Shown: positions 1 through 8,749 of the stretch, piece by piece
Position numbering within the stretch: position 1 is the stretch's first letter
Layout: every line of letters begins with the position of its first letter
Origin: Selenomonas sp.
GTDB lineage: Bacteria; Bacillota; Negativicutes; Selenomonadales; Selenomonadaceae
Direction of reading: 5' to 3'
Length of the DNA stretch: 34,452 nt
NCBI GenBank assembly: GCA_003518745.1
Contig: DOYB01000177.1
Coordinates: 1 to 34,452, forward strand
The notes under the pieces: generated by a model
Seen by the model: only the letters and a program-made list of their open reading frames with translations
What the model was told of the DNA's origin: nothing
Database searches by the model: none
Made by a program: the position numbers and the translations under genes

Positions 1-813
1 GTACCGAATGATACGCATCTCAATCATGGAGATTGCGAGGCCATGCTTATTACAGGCCCCAATATGGCGGGTAAATCCACCTATATGCGTCAGGTTGCCC
101 TATTGACCCTGATGGCTCAGGTTGGGAGCTTTATCCCTGCAAGGGAGGCTGTTATTTCGCCGGTTGACCGTATTTTCACCCGTATCGGGGCAAGTGATGA
201 CTTGGTGAGCGGACAAAGCACTTTTATGGTGGAAATGAATGAGGTGGCTCAAATACTGAAATATGCTACCAAGAAGAGTCTTGTGATACTGGATGAAATC
301 GGACGGGGCACAAGTACCTTTGACGGCATGAGTATCGCTAGGGCTGTCATGGAGCATATTGAAAAGAAGATACATGCCAAGACCCTTTTCGCCACCCATT
401 ATCATGAGTTGACGGATTTGGAAGATGATAAGATAAAGAACTTCTGTATTGCCGTCAAGGAAAGGGGAACTCAGGTTGCTTTTCTGAGGCGTATCGTTTC
501 AGGTAGTGCTGATAAGTCGTACGGAATTCATGTTGCTAGGCTGGCCGGATTGCCAAAGGCTGTTACCGATAGGGCTGAGGTCATATTGGAGGGTTTGGAG
601 TCCGGTGAAGCACATATGGAAAAGCCTGTATCAGAAAAAAAGGTTGAAAAGGAACAGTCCTCGAAGCCTGCCGCCAACATGGACTCCCTTTTTTCGTCCG
701 GCTTGCAGAGCGCGCTTTTAGGGCTTGATGTCATGTCCATGACTCCGTTAGAGGCGATGAATGAGCTCTACCGCCTGCAGGAACAGGCAAAGAGGGAGGC
801 AGGAATTTCATGA
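1..813 (+). CDS. mutS: DNA mismatch repair protein MutS, C-terminal part (5' end outside window)
   Basis: The reading frame is open from base 1, so this is the 3' third of a gene that starts upstream. It carries the MutS ATPase domain. The Walker A motif GPNMAGKST is about 19 codons into the window, Walker B with the downstream loop reads VILDEIGRGTSTFDG, and the H-loop reads ATHYHEL. The C-terminal tail ends with the usual MTPLEAMNELYRLQ dimerisation segment. MutS recognises mismatches and small loops and recruits MutL in an ATP-dependent way. The stop codon overlaps the mutL start by 4 bases (ATGA), so the two are translationally coupled, as in most Firmicutes. The mismatch-binding and connector domains lie outside the window. 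Confidence 0.97.
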   Translation, partial: VPNDTHLNHGDCEAMLITGPNMAGKSTYMRQVALLTLMAQVGSFIPAREAVISPVDRIFTRIGASDDLVSGQSTFMVEMNEVAQILKYATKKSLVILDEIGRGTSTFDGMSIARAVMEHIEKKIHAKTLFATHYHELTDLEDDKIKNFCIAVKERGTQVAFLRRIVSGSADKSYGIHVARLAGLPKAVTDRAEVILEGLESGEAHMEKPVSEKKVEKEQSSKPAANMDSLFSSGLQSALLGLDVMSMTPLEAMNELYRLQEQAKREAGIS

Positions 814-2684
814 GCATAGTGCATCTCTTGGATGACAATACCATCAACAAAATAGCCGCGGGAGAAGTAGTTGAACGTCCTGCCTCAGTAGTCAAGGAGC
901 TGGTGGAAAACGCCATAGACGCGGGGGCTTCACGCATTGAGGTGGAAATCCAGTCAGGCGGCACCAGCCTTATTCGAGTTACAGACAATGGCAAGGGCAT
1001 GAGCATGGAGGATGCGAAGCTTGCCATGGAGCGTCATGCCACCAGCAAGATAAACGCGGTGGATGACCTGCTTTCCATTGGTACACTGGGATTTCGCGGT
1101 GAGGCGCTGCCTACTATCGCGTCTGTATCACGCTTTACCATGCGTACCCGGCAGGAGGGCAGTGAACTGGGAACACTTGTGACCTGTTCCGGCGGGAAAC
1201 AGCAGGATGTAAGGGAAACGGGATGCAGCCTAGGTACGACTATTCAGGTTGAGGATCTGTTTTTCAATACTCCTGCCCGTAAGAAGTTCCTTAAGACAAA
1301 TCAGACGGAAGCCTCCAAGATAAATGATTATATTATCAAACTGGCTCTTTCCCATCCAGAAATCATGTTTCGATTCATAAATGGCAGCAAGGCGGCTGTT
1401 GTGACGCCGGGAAACGGTATTTTGAAGGATGTCATAGCGAGCCTTTACGGAAAGCAGGCGGCAGCGTCTCTTTTGGAACTGTCTTTCTATGATGGTGAGC
1501 TTCTAATTTCGGGATATATTACAAAGCCCAATATGCTGAAAAGCAGCAGGGCTTGGCAGACTTTTATGGTGAACGGACGCATCATTCAGAATCGGGCAAT
1601 GGCCAAGGCTATAGAAAATGCCTATCGGGCAATGGTGCCGAAAAGCGGCTTTCCAATGGCTGTGCTGTCCCTTGAGGTGCCAAAGAATACGGTGGATGTC
1701 AATGTACATCCGCAGAAGACCGAGCTTAAATTCGAGGATGAGAGTCGGATTTTCAAGGCTGTGTATAAGTCTGTAGTGGATGCCTTGCGTCCATCTGTTC
1801 AGCAGCTCGGACAAATGGCTGCTGTGGTTCCTAATGTGGAGAGGCATTATACCATGGAACCGATGCAGTTCATTCCCGCAAGTGAACCGTCCACGGAAAT
1901 GCCGAAGTCACCGGAGAGAAATGGGCAGCCGTACACGCCAAAGACGATTTATGAGTCAGTGAATCAAAGTAATGGAAGTGCCATGAGTTTTCACGAAGCC
2001 CAGGAAATGCTTCATTCAAAGCCCATAATGCCTGCTGATTCAAGCGAAATAGCAGATGTCGAAAACGTAACAGTTGAAGGGAATAGAGCAGTAGAGGCAT
2101 TGCGGTATGATGGCAGCATAATTCCCATTGGCCAGGTGGATTTATGTTATATAATAGCCCAGGACAAACGGGGGCTGTATATTGTGGATCAGCATGCGGC
2201 ACATGAGCGTATCCTTTTCGACAAATTTTCTTCCATGGCTGACGGTATACCCTCTCAGCAGCTTTTGGTCCACTTGGTGCTGGAATTTGATGCCAGGGAA
2301 GCAGATTTGATTGAGAATAATCGCGAGCTGTTTCACTCCCTTGGATTCACTATGGAACCCAGTGGAGAGAGAGAGTTCAGACTTACTGAAATTCCCTCGG
2401 ACGTACCCATAGGAGAAGCAGAGGATATCATTCGTGAAATCCTGTCAGATATTCAGGAGCAGCATCGGACTACGGCAAAGGATATACGACAGTCGTGTCT
2501 TGCCACAACCGCATGCAGGGCTGCCATAAAGGCAGGCGAGGAGCTCAATATCCGCCAGATGCAGATCATACTGGAGGAATTGGCTCATACGGACTTCCCA
2601 TACACTTGTCCCCACGGGCGTCCTACAGTGCTGAAATTCAGCAGTGACGAGCTAGCAAAAATGTTTAAGAGAACGGGATTTTGA
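810..2684 (+). CDS. mutL: DNA mismatch repair protein MutL (endonuclease type)
   Basis: This 624-residue protein has the complete N-terminal GHKL ATPase: ENAIDAG at residues 33-39, DNGKGM at 59-64 and GFRGEAL at 94-100. A variable Gln/Pro/Ser-rich linker follows at roughly 330-430. The C-terminal domain carries latent-endonuclease motifs: DQHAAHE at 460-466, a CRAAIKAGEE segment near 565, and CPHGRPT at 600-606. This architecture is known from MutL of bacteria that lack MutH, where MutL itself nicks the daughter strand. One detail differs: the last acidic position of the DQHA-x2-E-x4-E motif is Asp471 rather than Glu. The ATG overlaps the mutS stop. Genes continue downstream on the same strand without a terminator, so mutL is the second gene of a seven-gene transcription unit. 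Confidence 0.98.
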   Translation: MSIVHLLDDNTINKIAAGEVVERPASVVKELVENAIDAGASRIEVEIQSGGTSLIRVTDNGKGMSMEDAKLAMERHATSKINAVDDLLSIGTLGFRGEALPTIASVSRFTMRTRQEGSELGTLVTCSGGKQQDVRETGCSLGTTIQVEDLFFNTPARKKFLKTNQTEASKINDYIIKLALSHPEIMFRFINGSKAAVVTPGNGILKDVIASLYGKQAAASLLELSFYDGELLISGYITKPNMLKSSRAWQTFMVNGRIIQNRAMAKAIENAYRAMVPKSGFPMAVLSLEVPKNTVDVNVHPQKTELKFEDESRIFKAVYKSVVDALRPSVQQLGQMAAVVPNVERHYTMEPMQFIPASEPSTEMPKSPERNGQPYTPKTIYESVNQSNGSAMSFHEAQEMLHSKPIMPADSSEIADVENVTVEGNRAVEALRYDGSIIPIGQVDLCYIIAQDKRGLYIVDQHAAHERILFDKFSSMADGIPSQQLLVHLVLEFDAREADLIENNRELFHSLGFTMEPSGEREFRLTEIPSDVPIGEAEDIIREILSDIQEQHRTTAKDIRQSCLATTACRAAIKAGEELNIRQMQIILEELAHTDFPYTCPHGRPTVLKFSSDELAKMFKRTGF

Positions 2685-2710
2685 TATTCCGGCAGGGAAG
2701 GAGGAGCTGT

Positions 2711-5236
2711 ATGGAGGCTGAGTTTAACGCGTGGTTGGGAAATGCTGAGGATTTCAATCGGTTTGAAACAGTTCAGTACAGCAGGGGCCTATTTCCCATG
2801 AATATGCCCGATGAACTGCTTTATGCCTTCTGTCAATCTCTTCCGGAACGAGTAAAAAAGTGGCAGACTGAGCTTGATGGTGAGAATATCCGTTACTTTC
2901 TAAGTGATTACGGCAATGTCAGGTTTTATTCGGAGGAAATTGTATTAGGTGAAGGCTGGGAACTCTTTGTCATATTTACGGAAGGCAGATTGACACTGTT
3001 GTCCGCTTCCAATGACATTGAGCATCAGGCGCGAATGCGTTCTGTTATGGCAGATAGGGAGTGGGCCTTACGTTATGGGGATGAGGTGACAGGCTTTCGT
3101 CAGAAACCCTTGTTGGAATTCCTGAAGATGCTGCACTTTTATATGCTTCGCCATCAAAGGACCTGCAGCGCCAGGACCTTTCGCAGTATTTTCCAGCACA
3201 ACATGGATTACCTGCCGGATAATGTGCAGTTGGAAGCCGTGGAGTCGTCAGATGATGCGGACGCGGCCAATATATTCCTCTCGGGCTGTGCCGGCTCTGG
3301 TAAATCGGTGACCGGCTTCCGGTGGCTTGCCATGCATCCTGTGAAGGCGGTAAAGAAAATATGCCTGTCCGTTTCAGAGAAACAGCGACATAAGCTGGAG
3401 TATTGGCAGGAATCAGAGAATCGGATTCGAAGGGCAATGAATATTGAAGAAATACCTGCCATCGAATGCAGCATATGGTTCGATTTCCTGTCAGAGCATG
3501 CCCGTCCTTTCATTGAGCGTGGAAGGTATGTCTTGAACACTGAACAGAGCTTTGCTGTCTTTTACGAAATAGCCAGATTTTTGCCTACGGTATATTGGAA
3601 GGATATACCGGGGGAGGCCATCAAGGATAAAATGTTTTTCCTTTGGGGCGAAATCCATGGACTAGTCAAGGGCGCGATGTTTACCCGTAATATTGCTGAA
3701 GGGTCAAGTGAGCCCCTGACCAGGAAGCAGTATGGAGAACTTAGGTCCTTCCACAAGGGAAGCGCGGAAAGCAAACATCTCACCGGGCAGGGAATAGCCA
3801 TGCTGTTCCAGCTGTATGAAAGATATGAAGAATATTTAAAATCCCGTCATTTCATTGATGACAATGACGTTGCGCGTATTGTCATAAACCACATTACGGA
3901 AATAAAGCAGAGCGAGGATTTCGTTAAATACCAGCTGGCATTTTTGGATGATTGTCAGGATTTGACTGAAATACAGATGTATGCCGCGTTTTCGCTGCTT
4001 TCTGACTGCACCCAGAAATTCATGGCCTTTGACCGTTGCCAAATCCTGCAGCCCACCTGGTTCCATCCCGGATTTGTCCAGAAGACGGCTGAGCAGTTGT
4101 TTCCAAAGGGGGATGATGTGTATTCCCTGAGATACCACCTACCCAATCAGTACAGGTCGTTACTGGAGGTAATGAGGTTTCAGGGCAGTATACTGGATGA
4201 GCTTGGAGGACATCGAAATCTAAGTGAATTGGACTTAAGAGCCGCGGGGTTTGCTGAACAGGATTTGAGGGAAGGGCTTCTGCCCATATGGATCGCGGAT
4301 ACGGGTGAAAATAGGGAGCTGCTTAATGGCCTGCTGGAGGAATTTGAAGCAGGTGATATTTTTGTGCTTCACTCGGCCCGGCTTAGCGCGGAGGAACGGG
4401 ACGGAAAGCATCTCAGCCTGTCTGATTGCAAGGGTATAGGAATCGCGTCGGCTGTAATACTTTGGAATTTGTTTTCCGATGCGGAGAGCTATATGAACGA
4501 GGCTCAGGCATGGGAGTATTTCTATATTGGAGCTGCCCGCCCAGAATCCTGTCTGTTTGTGCTGGAAACGGATAAAGGAACAATAGGCGCATTCCTTGAG
4601 CAGCTTACTGCCCGCGGGATAATTGAAAAGTGCGAATCGCTTCATGATACCTACGCTGATGGATATACCTGGGTAGAAGAGCTAAGGAAACGCATAGTCT
4701 GTTCTTCCGAGGAAAGCGAGCTTGAGGAGGCCTACCACCTGTATTTGCATGATGAGTTTCAGGAGGCTCTAGCCATTTATGGCCAGCATCGGGAGAAAAG
4801 GGAAGCAGTGTTAAACAGCATGGTTTGTGAAGGAAAACTGGCTGAAGCAGAGGGCAGCTTAAGCGCCGCGTTGGAGTGGTATTTCAGATTGGCAGATGAA
4901 TCAGTAACAGGCATGTACTGTATCCGTGAGTTTTTGGACAATGCCAATATAACACCGGAGCTGCGCTTCGCGGCAAATATGTATCTATTGAATGACTTGA
5001 AATATACGGAGTTTAATGGCCCCTCCGGATTGAAGACCTTATATGAGGATTATCATGACCACAGTGGACATTTCAAACTTGGGGTGCTGATAGACAAGGT
5101 CGTTTCCATATATCCGGTACTTGAACAGAAGCTGGGGGGATGGACGAAGGCCGTATTGAAGGAAATGGATACCTGCGTGCTTGCCATCAATGATATAATT
5201 GACAGGGAGGCTGATTGGAGGGTACACGATGAGTGA
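2711..5236 (+). CDS. Degenerate SF1 (UvrD-like) helicase/ATPase with helical-repeat C-terminus
   Basis: The start is taken at ATG 2711 because a strong AAGGAGG lies just before it; a TTG at 2681 would add 10 residues. The 841-residue product shows SF1A helicase motifs in the right order: Walker A GCAGSGKS (192-199), a Walker B-like DDCQD (413-417; UvrD has DExQD), motif III FDRCQ, motif IV QYRS (479-482), motif V SDCKGIG (571-577) and motif VI YIGAARPE (605-612; UvrD has YVALTRAR). The Walker A lysine and several arginines remain, but motifs II, V and VI are altered, so nucleotide binding is likelier than processive unwinding. About 170 N-terminal residues precede Walker A and match nothing I recognise. 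After residue 640 the chain is Glu-rich, alpha-helical and TPR-like. It lies 26 bp after mutL and overlaps the next gene by 8 bp. Its function is unknown. Confidence 0.75.
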   Translation: MEAEFNAWLGNAEDFNRFETVQYSRGLFPMNMPDELLYAFCQSLPERVKKWQTELDGENIRYFLSDYGNVRFYSEEIVLGEGWELFVIFTEGRLTLLSASNDIEHQARMRSVMADREWALRYGDEVTGFRQKPLLEFLKMLHFYMLRHQRTCSARTFRSIFQHNMDYLPDNVQLEAVESSDDADAANIFLSGCAGSGKSVTGFRWLAMHPVKAVKKICLSVSEKQRHKLEYWQESENRIRRAMNIEEIPAIECSIWFDFLSEHARPFIERGRYVLNTEQSFAVFYEIARFLPTVYWKDIPGEAIKDKMFFLWGEIHGLVKGAMFTRNIAEGSSEPLTRKQYGELRSFHKGSAESKHLTGQGIAMLFQLYERYEEYLKSRHFIDDNDVARIVINHITEIKQSEDFVKYQLAFLDDCQDLTEIQMYAAFSLLSDCTQKFMAFDRCQILQPTWFHPGFVQKTAEQLFPKGDDVYSLRYHLPNQYRSLLEVMRFQGSILDELGGHRNLSELDLRAAGFAEQDLREGLLPIWIADTGENRELLNGLLEEFEAGDIFVLHSARLSAEERDGKHLSLSDCKGIGIASAVILWNLFSDAESYMNEAQAWEYFYIGAARPESCLFVLETDKGTIGAFLEQLTARGIIEKCESLHDTYADGYTWVEELRKRIVCSSEESELEEAYHLYLHDEFQEALAIYGQHREKREAVLNSMVCEGKLAEAEGSLSAALEWYFRLADESVTGMYCIREFLDNANITPELRFAANMYLLNDLKYTEFNGPSGLKTLYEDYHDHSGHFKLGVLIDKVVSIYPVLEQKLGGWTKAVLKEMDTCVLAINDIIDREADWRVHDE

Positions 5237-5960
5237 TGTTTTTGATATAGAGAAATTCAGTGAAAATGCTGAACGGCTTACTAAGACTCTTGAAAAGTCA
5301 AGTACATACATCAATGATGTTGATCAGGCCATGACAAGGCTGAGTGAAGCTGTCAATGATGCCGAAATAAACGCGAAGCTGGACAGCTACGGACAGAGGC
5401 TGCAGGAGCTGCAACAGGGCAGTCGGCAGATATTGGATAATTTATCCGGACAGCCTGAGGAGCTAAAGGAGGCCGCGAGAAGACTTCTTGAAACCACCGA
5501 GCAATTCGGGAATTCTTATCAGTATCTGGAGCGCTATAAGGAGAGGGCTGAGAGGCTGACGGAGCTTTTGGAAAGCCTTGGAACCCTTTCGGACTTTGAG
5601 GAACGCCTGAAGAAGTATGAGGCTGAGCTTGAAACAGTATCCGGTACATTGGACAAGATAAAGAAACAGGAATTGGAAATCCGCAACATTCCAAATGTCT
5701 TAAAGGCCATGAAGGAATCCGTAACGGATCTCCAGAAGCAGTATATAGAGGCCGCGGCAGATTTGAGGGACCAGGGCAATGAAGCACTCACTGGTGTTCG
5801 AGGGGTCAAGGATTCTGTGAATAAGGCAGAGGAACTACAAAGGACACTGTCGGATCAGGTGGGATTTTTCAAGATTGGAATATATGCTCTTATCGTCATG
5901 AATACCTTGATGACTGTATTTATGATTATCTTCCTGATGAAGGAGTTTTTCTTTTCATGA
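5229..5960 (+). CDS. Coiled-coil protein with C-terminal membrane anchor
   Basis: The start is ATG 5229, preceded by GGAGG about 8 bases upstream and overlapping the previous gene's end by 8 bp. The 243-residue protein is almost entirely charged heptad-like helix (repeated KLD, RLQELQ, LKKYEAELE patterns) from about residue 10 to 205. It ends in one hydrophobic segment of about 25 residues (GIYALIVMNTLMTVFMIIFL) and a short Lys/Phe tail. There is no signal peptide, so the coiled coil is probably cytoplasmic and tail-anchored to the inner membrane. It shares 4 bp (ATGA) with the methyltransferase gene that follows. I recognise no family. Tight coupling to the helicase-like gene suggests the two work together, for example as a membrane tether and its ATPase partner; that is inference. 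Confidence 0.72.
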   Translation: MSDVFDIEKFSENAERLTKTLEKSSTYINDVDQAMTRLSEAVNDAEINAKLDSYGQRLQELQQGSRQILDNLSGQPEELKEAARRLLETTEQFGNSYQYLERYKERAERLTELLESLGTLSDFEERLKKYEAELETVSGTLDKIKKQELEIRNIPNVLKAMKESVTDLQKQYIEAAADLRDQGNEALTGVRGVKDSVNKAEELQRTLSDQVGFFKIGIYALIVMNTLMTVFMIIFLMKEFFFS

Positions 5961-6757
5961 GGCTATATGACAATTTGAGTACCATCGTCACCACGGGCCG
6001 CAAGGTTAAGGACAGCAGTATCGCGTTGGCAAAGGAAACAGCCCGTCGGCTGAATATTCCCTTTGTGCAGAGGCATACCGAATCCATAGCAGAGCTTCGG
6101 GAAAAGCATGGGGTGGATTTCGTGCTTGTCGCGAAAAAAGGACTGCTGGTGCTGGATACAAGAGATGGTGAGTTTTTCTTTCATCCCAATATGGCGCATC
6201 TTCGGCTGAAAAATCTGAGATTCGGTGATGGCAGGGACAACATGGTAGAGGCTATGAATCTGAAAGCCGGCATGTCAGTATTGGACTGCACTTTAGGTTT
6301 TGGTACTGATGCTATAGTGGCCAGCTTCGCGGTGGGTGAGAGTGGAAGTGTTACAGGTTTGGAGTCCAGTCCATTAATCGCGGAGGTTACGGGCTATGGC
6401 CTGGCCAATTACCATGCGGAAAACTATCCCATACAGGAGGCCATGAGAAGAATATGTACTATTCCATCGGACTATCTTGATTATCTCCGGCAGGCGGAGG
6501 ATAATTCGTATGATGTGGTATATTTTGACCCCATGTTCCGCTATCCTCTGATGGAAAGCAGGAATCTGAATCCCTTGAGGCTGGCCGCGAATCACGATCC
6601 CGTTTCAAGGGAGGCTGTGAATGAGGCAATACGCGTGGCAAGGCACAGGGTGGTGCTGAAGGAAAACGCAAGGAGTGAGGAGTTCGAAAGACTTGGTTTT
6701 CCCATGATAGCCGGAGGGAAATACAGTAAGGTGCATTACGGTGTCATTGAGATTTAG
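5957..6757 (+). CDS. Class I SAM-dependent methyltransferase, RsmJ/YpiP-like
   Basis: The 266-residue product has a SAM-binding motif I, LDCTLGFGTDA (109-119), an acidic motif II around GLES (134-137), and the motif DVVYFDPMF (186-194). The last resembles the DPMF signature of RsmJ (16S rRNA m2G1516 methyltransferase, UPF0341) and the Bacillus YpiP group. The first 80 residues form an extra alpha/beta domain. A nucleic-acid substrate, probably rRNA, is the best guess, but the Firmicutes members of this group are not well characterised. The ATG overlaps the stop of the coiled-coil gene by 4 bp, and the next gene begins 23 bp later. Stop-proximal DNA contains a short direct duplication of gatttа-type hexamers with no obvious meaning. 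Confidence 0.8.
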   Translation: MRLYDNLSTIVTTGRKVKDSSIALAKETARRLNIPFVQRHTESIAELREKHGVDFVLVAKKGLLVLDTRDGEFFFHPNMAHLRLKNLRFGDGRDNMVEAMNLKAGMSVLDCTLGFGTDAIVASFAVGESGSVTGLESSPLIAEVTGYGLANYHAENYPIQEAMRRICTIPSDYLDYLRQAEDNSYDVVYFDPMFRYPLMESRNLNPLRLAANHDPVSREAVNEAIRVARHRVVLKENARSEEFERLGFPMIAGGKYSKVHYGVIEI

Positions 6758-6780
6758 ATTTAGATTAGAGGTGCTGGCTG

Positions 6781-8013
6781 ATGCGGTTTTATTTGAATGA
6801 TATGCTCTATGCTATTTCCTACGCTCTGGACAATGTGGAGAGAGAATACAGGGGGATAAGTCTGCACCACGCTGAACGTGTCGCGTACATGTCAGTACAG
6901 ATGGGGCGGGCTTATGGTTTGGATACTACGGCCCTGATGAATCTTGCGGTTGTGGGGGTTCTTCACGATAATGCCTTTACTGAGTATTATAAAATGCTGG
7001 ATAAGATTCCAACTTTGATGGATGGCCGGCCGGGAATGAGTCCCGATGAGATGGCCGCGGCGATACGTCCCCATTGTGAGATGGGGGAGAGGAACGTGAA
7101 GGTACTGCCCTTTTATTCAGATATAAAGAACGCTGTGCTGTTCCATCATGAGAATGCTGATGGCAGCGGAGCCTTTGGGATTTCAGCTGATGAAACGCCC
7201 CTTTATGCCAGGCTTCTGCAGCTGAGTGACCAGTTGGACAATCAATTCATATTGGAATATGTGGATGAACACACCTATAAGAAAATCATAGATTATCTTG
7301 AGGAAAATGTAGACCACCTTTTCACAAGGGAAATGGTTGATTTATTCAGGTCAGCCTTTCCCGAACCCATGAAGGGAACATTGAGTTATGCCATGATTCG
7401 ACAGATGCTGCAGGGGGATCTGCCACATGTGCTGGAGGAATACAACGCGGCTGACGTTCGGGGATTGGCTACGGTAATCGCCCGAATCATCGACTATAAG
7501 TCCAAATTCACCTGCACGCATTCCCTTGGCATTGCCCGTAAATCCAGCGAAATGGGGCATTATCTTGGCTATGACGAAGAACTTTGCACAAAACTATACC
7601 TGGCAGGTGCCCTGCACGATGTGGGCAAGCTGACGATTCCCTCAGATATTCTGGAGAAGCCGGATCGTCTTACCGAGCGTGAGTTTTCCGTTATGAAGAC
7701 CCATGCCATCGCGTCCTGGAATATTCTCAGGACTATTGACGGCCTGGATGATGTGGTGGACTGGGCGTGTATGCACCACGAGAAGCTGAATGGCAGCGGC
7801 TATCCCTTCGGGCGTACGGCAGACCAGCTTTGCCGTAATGCGCGCCTGCTTTGCTGTACGGATATATATCAGGCACTTAGGGAGGAACGGCCATACAAAG
7901 AGGCCATCTCTCATGATCAGGCCATATCGGTTATGCGGGAAATGGTTGCTAATGGTCTCATAGACGCAGAGCTTACAGAGGCTATGGATAAATGCTTCTC
8001 GGGGAGGAATTGA
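6781..8013 (+). CDS. Tandem HD / HD-GYP domain phosphohydrolase
   Basis: This 410-residue protein holds two HD-type domains in tandem. The C-terminal half is a standard HD-GYP domain: H247, HDVGK at 279-283, H308, HH at 332-333 and NGSGYP at 337-342, the metal-ligand and signature pattern of cyclic-di-GMP phosphodiesterases. The N-terminal half repeats the ligand pattern (H29/H30, HD at 62-63, H98, HH at 122-123, D150). However, HDxGK is replaced by HDNAF and GYP by GAF (residues 130-133, GAFG). That half may be inactive, regulatory or of different specificity. No membrane segment or sensor domain is visible, so the protein is cytoplasmic. An AGAGGTG sequence precedes the ATG, and the gene lies 3 bp from the next one. 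Cyclic-dinucleotide turnover is inferred from the family only. Confidence 0.88.
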   Translation: MRFYLNDMLYAISYALDNVEREYRGISLHHAERVAYMSVQMGRAYGLDTTALMNLAVVGVLHDNAFTEYYKMLDKIPTLMDGRPGMSPDEMAAAIRPHCEMGERNVKVLPFYSDIKNAVLFHHENADGSGAFGISADETPLYARLLQLSDQLDNQFILEYVDEHTYKKIIDYLEENVDHLFTREMVDLFRSAFPEPMKGTLSYAMIRQMLQGDLPHVLEEYNAADVRGLATVIARIIDYKSKFTCTHSLGIARKSSEMGHYLGYDEELCTKLYLAGALHDVGKLTIPSDILEKPDRLTEREFSVMKTHAIASWNILRTIDGLDDVVDWACMHHEKLNGSGYPFGRTADQLCRNARLLCCTDIYQALREERPYKEAISHDQAISVMREMVANGLIDAELTEAMDKCFSGRN

Positions 8014-8016
8014 GGT

Positions 8017-8691
8017 ATGGCAATAGATTTACCGGCATCCTTTGAGGTGATAGCGAATATAGACTGGGACATGGTGAAAAACAAGGTTCAAGACTATGCT
8101 CCGGTGATTGAAGTTATAAAGAGTACATGGAGCCATGAAACTTTGCGTGAAATCGCGGAGGGAAAGGTTTTCGTTCCGGATGAAACCCTGAATGATATGT
8201 TAAAGAAGAATATTTCAGAGAAAAGTCCTATAACGATGCTGAAGGTTACCTCCAGAGATACAGGACGTCTTGAGATTTATGGGGAGACCAAGAATTTAGG
8301 CAGGGTTGAGCTTTCCGGCACCATTGAGGAATGTGTGCACAGGGGCGATAGTACCTATGTGAGCTACCGTGTCCGGGAAAGGGAGCTTTTGGATCACGGC
8401 CTTGGTTCATGGATTTTTTCGAGAATATCCATGTCCATGACTCAGAAAATAATGGGTGGATTGAAATTCTCGGACGATGTTCCCACCAAGATTCACGGCA
8501 ATACGATTACGGTGGATCTATCCAAGATAGTGGGGGAGTCCGAGCTTTCAAAGACCGAGTTCCACGGCTACAGACTGGTGGATGTGGTTGGGATTGAGGG
8601 AGCGAAGCCCAAGGAGGGCGGAATCGAGATAGATACCAAGCTGAATGTTCCGGATAATATTAAGGAGCTCATCCTGGGAATACTGAAATAG
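8017..8691 (+). CDS. Conserved-looking protein of unknown function (224 aa)
   Basis: The gene starts at ATG 8017 with GGGGAGGA 9 bases upstream and is the last gene of the mutSL operon. Only 3 bases separate it from the HD-GYP stop. The product is a soluble alpha/beta protein without signal peptide or convincing membrane helix. It has a helical first third and then alternating strand-rich stretches, for example around residues 85-135 (RLEIYGETKNLGRVELSG) and 150-200. I do not recognise a family. An acidic-basic balance and a Gly-Ser-Trp segment near residue 128 are the only notable points. Codon use resembles the neighbours, so it is probably a real gene and not a shadow frame. A bidirectional terminator begins 3 bp after its stop. 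Confidence 0.7.
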   Translation: MAIDLPASFEVIANIDWDMVKNKVQDYAPVIEVIKSTWSHETLREIAEGKVFVPDETLNDMLKKNISEKSPITMLKVTSRDTGRLEIYGETKNLGRVELSGTIEECVHRGDSTYVSYRVRERELLDHGLGSWIFSRISMSMTQKIMGGLKFSDDVPTKIHGNTITVDLSKIVGESELSKTEFHGYRLVDVVGIEGAKPKEGGIEIDTKLNVPDNIKELILGILK

Positions 8692-8693
8692 AA

Positions 8694-8725
8694 AAACTCC
8701 GCTGTTCATTTTGACAGCGGAGTTT
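8694..8725. terminator. Bidirectional intrinsic terminator
   Basis: A perfect 12-bp stem (AAACTCCGCTGT paired with ACAGCGGAGTTT) encloses an 8-nt loop. It lies between two convergent operons, the mutSL operon ending at 8691 (+) and rpsB-tsf ending at 8750 (-). The T-tract is better in the minus direction (five T), so it mainly serves tsf. The plus-strand tail is TTTCT. Confidence 0.88.
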
Positions 8726-8749
8726 CTGCGATATCGGAATATCCGAATC

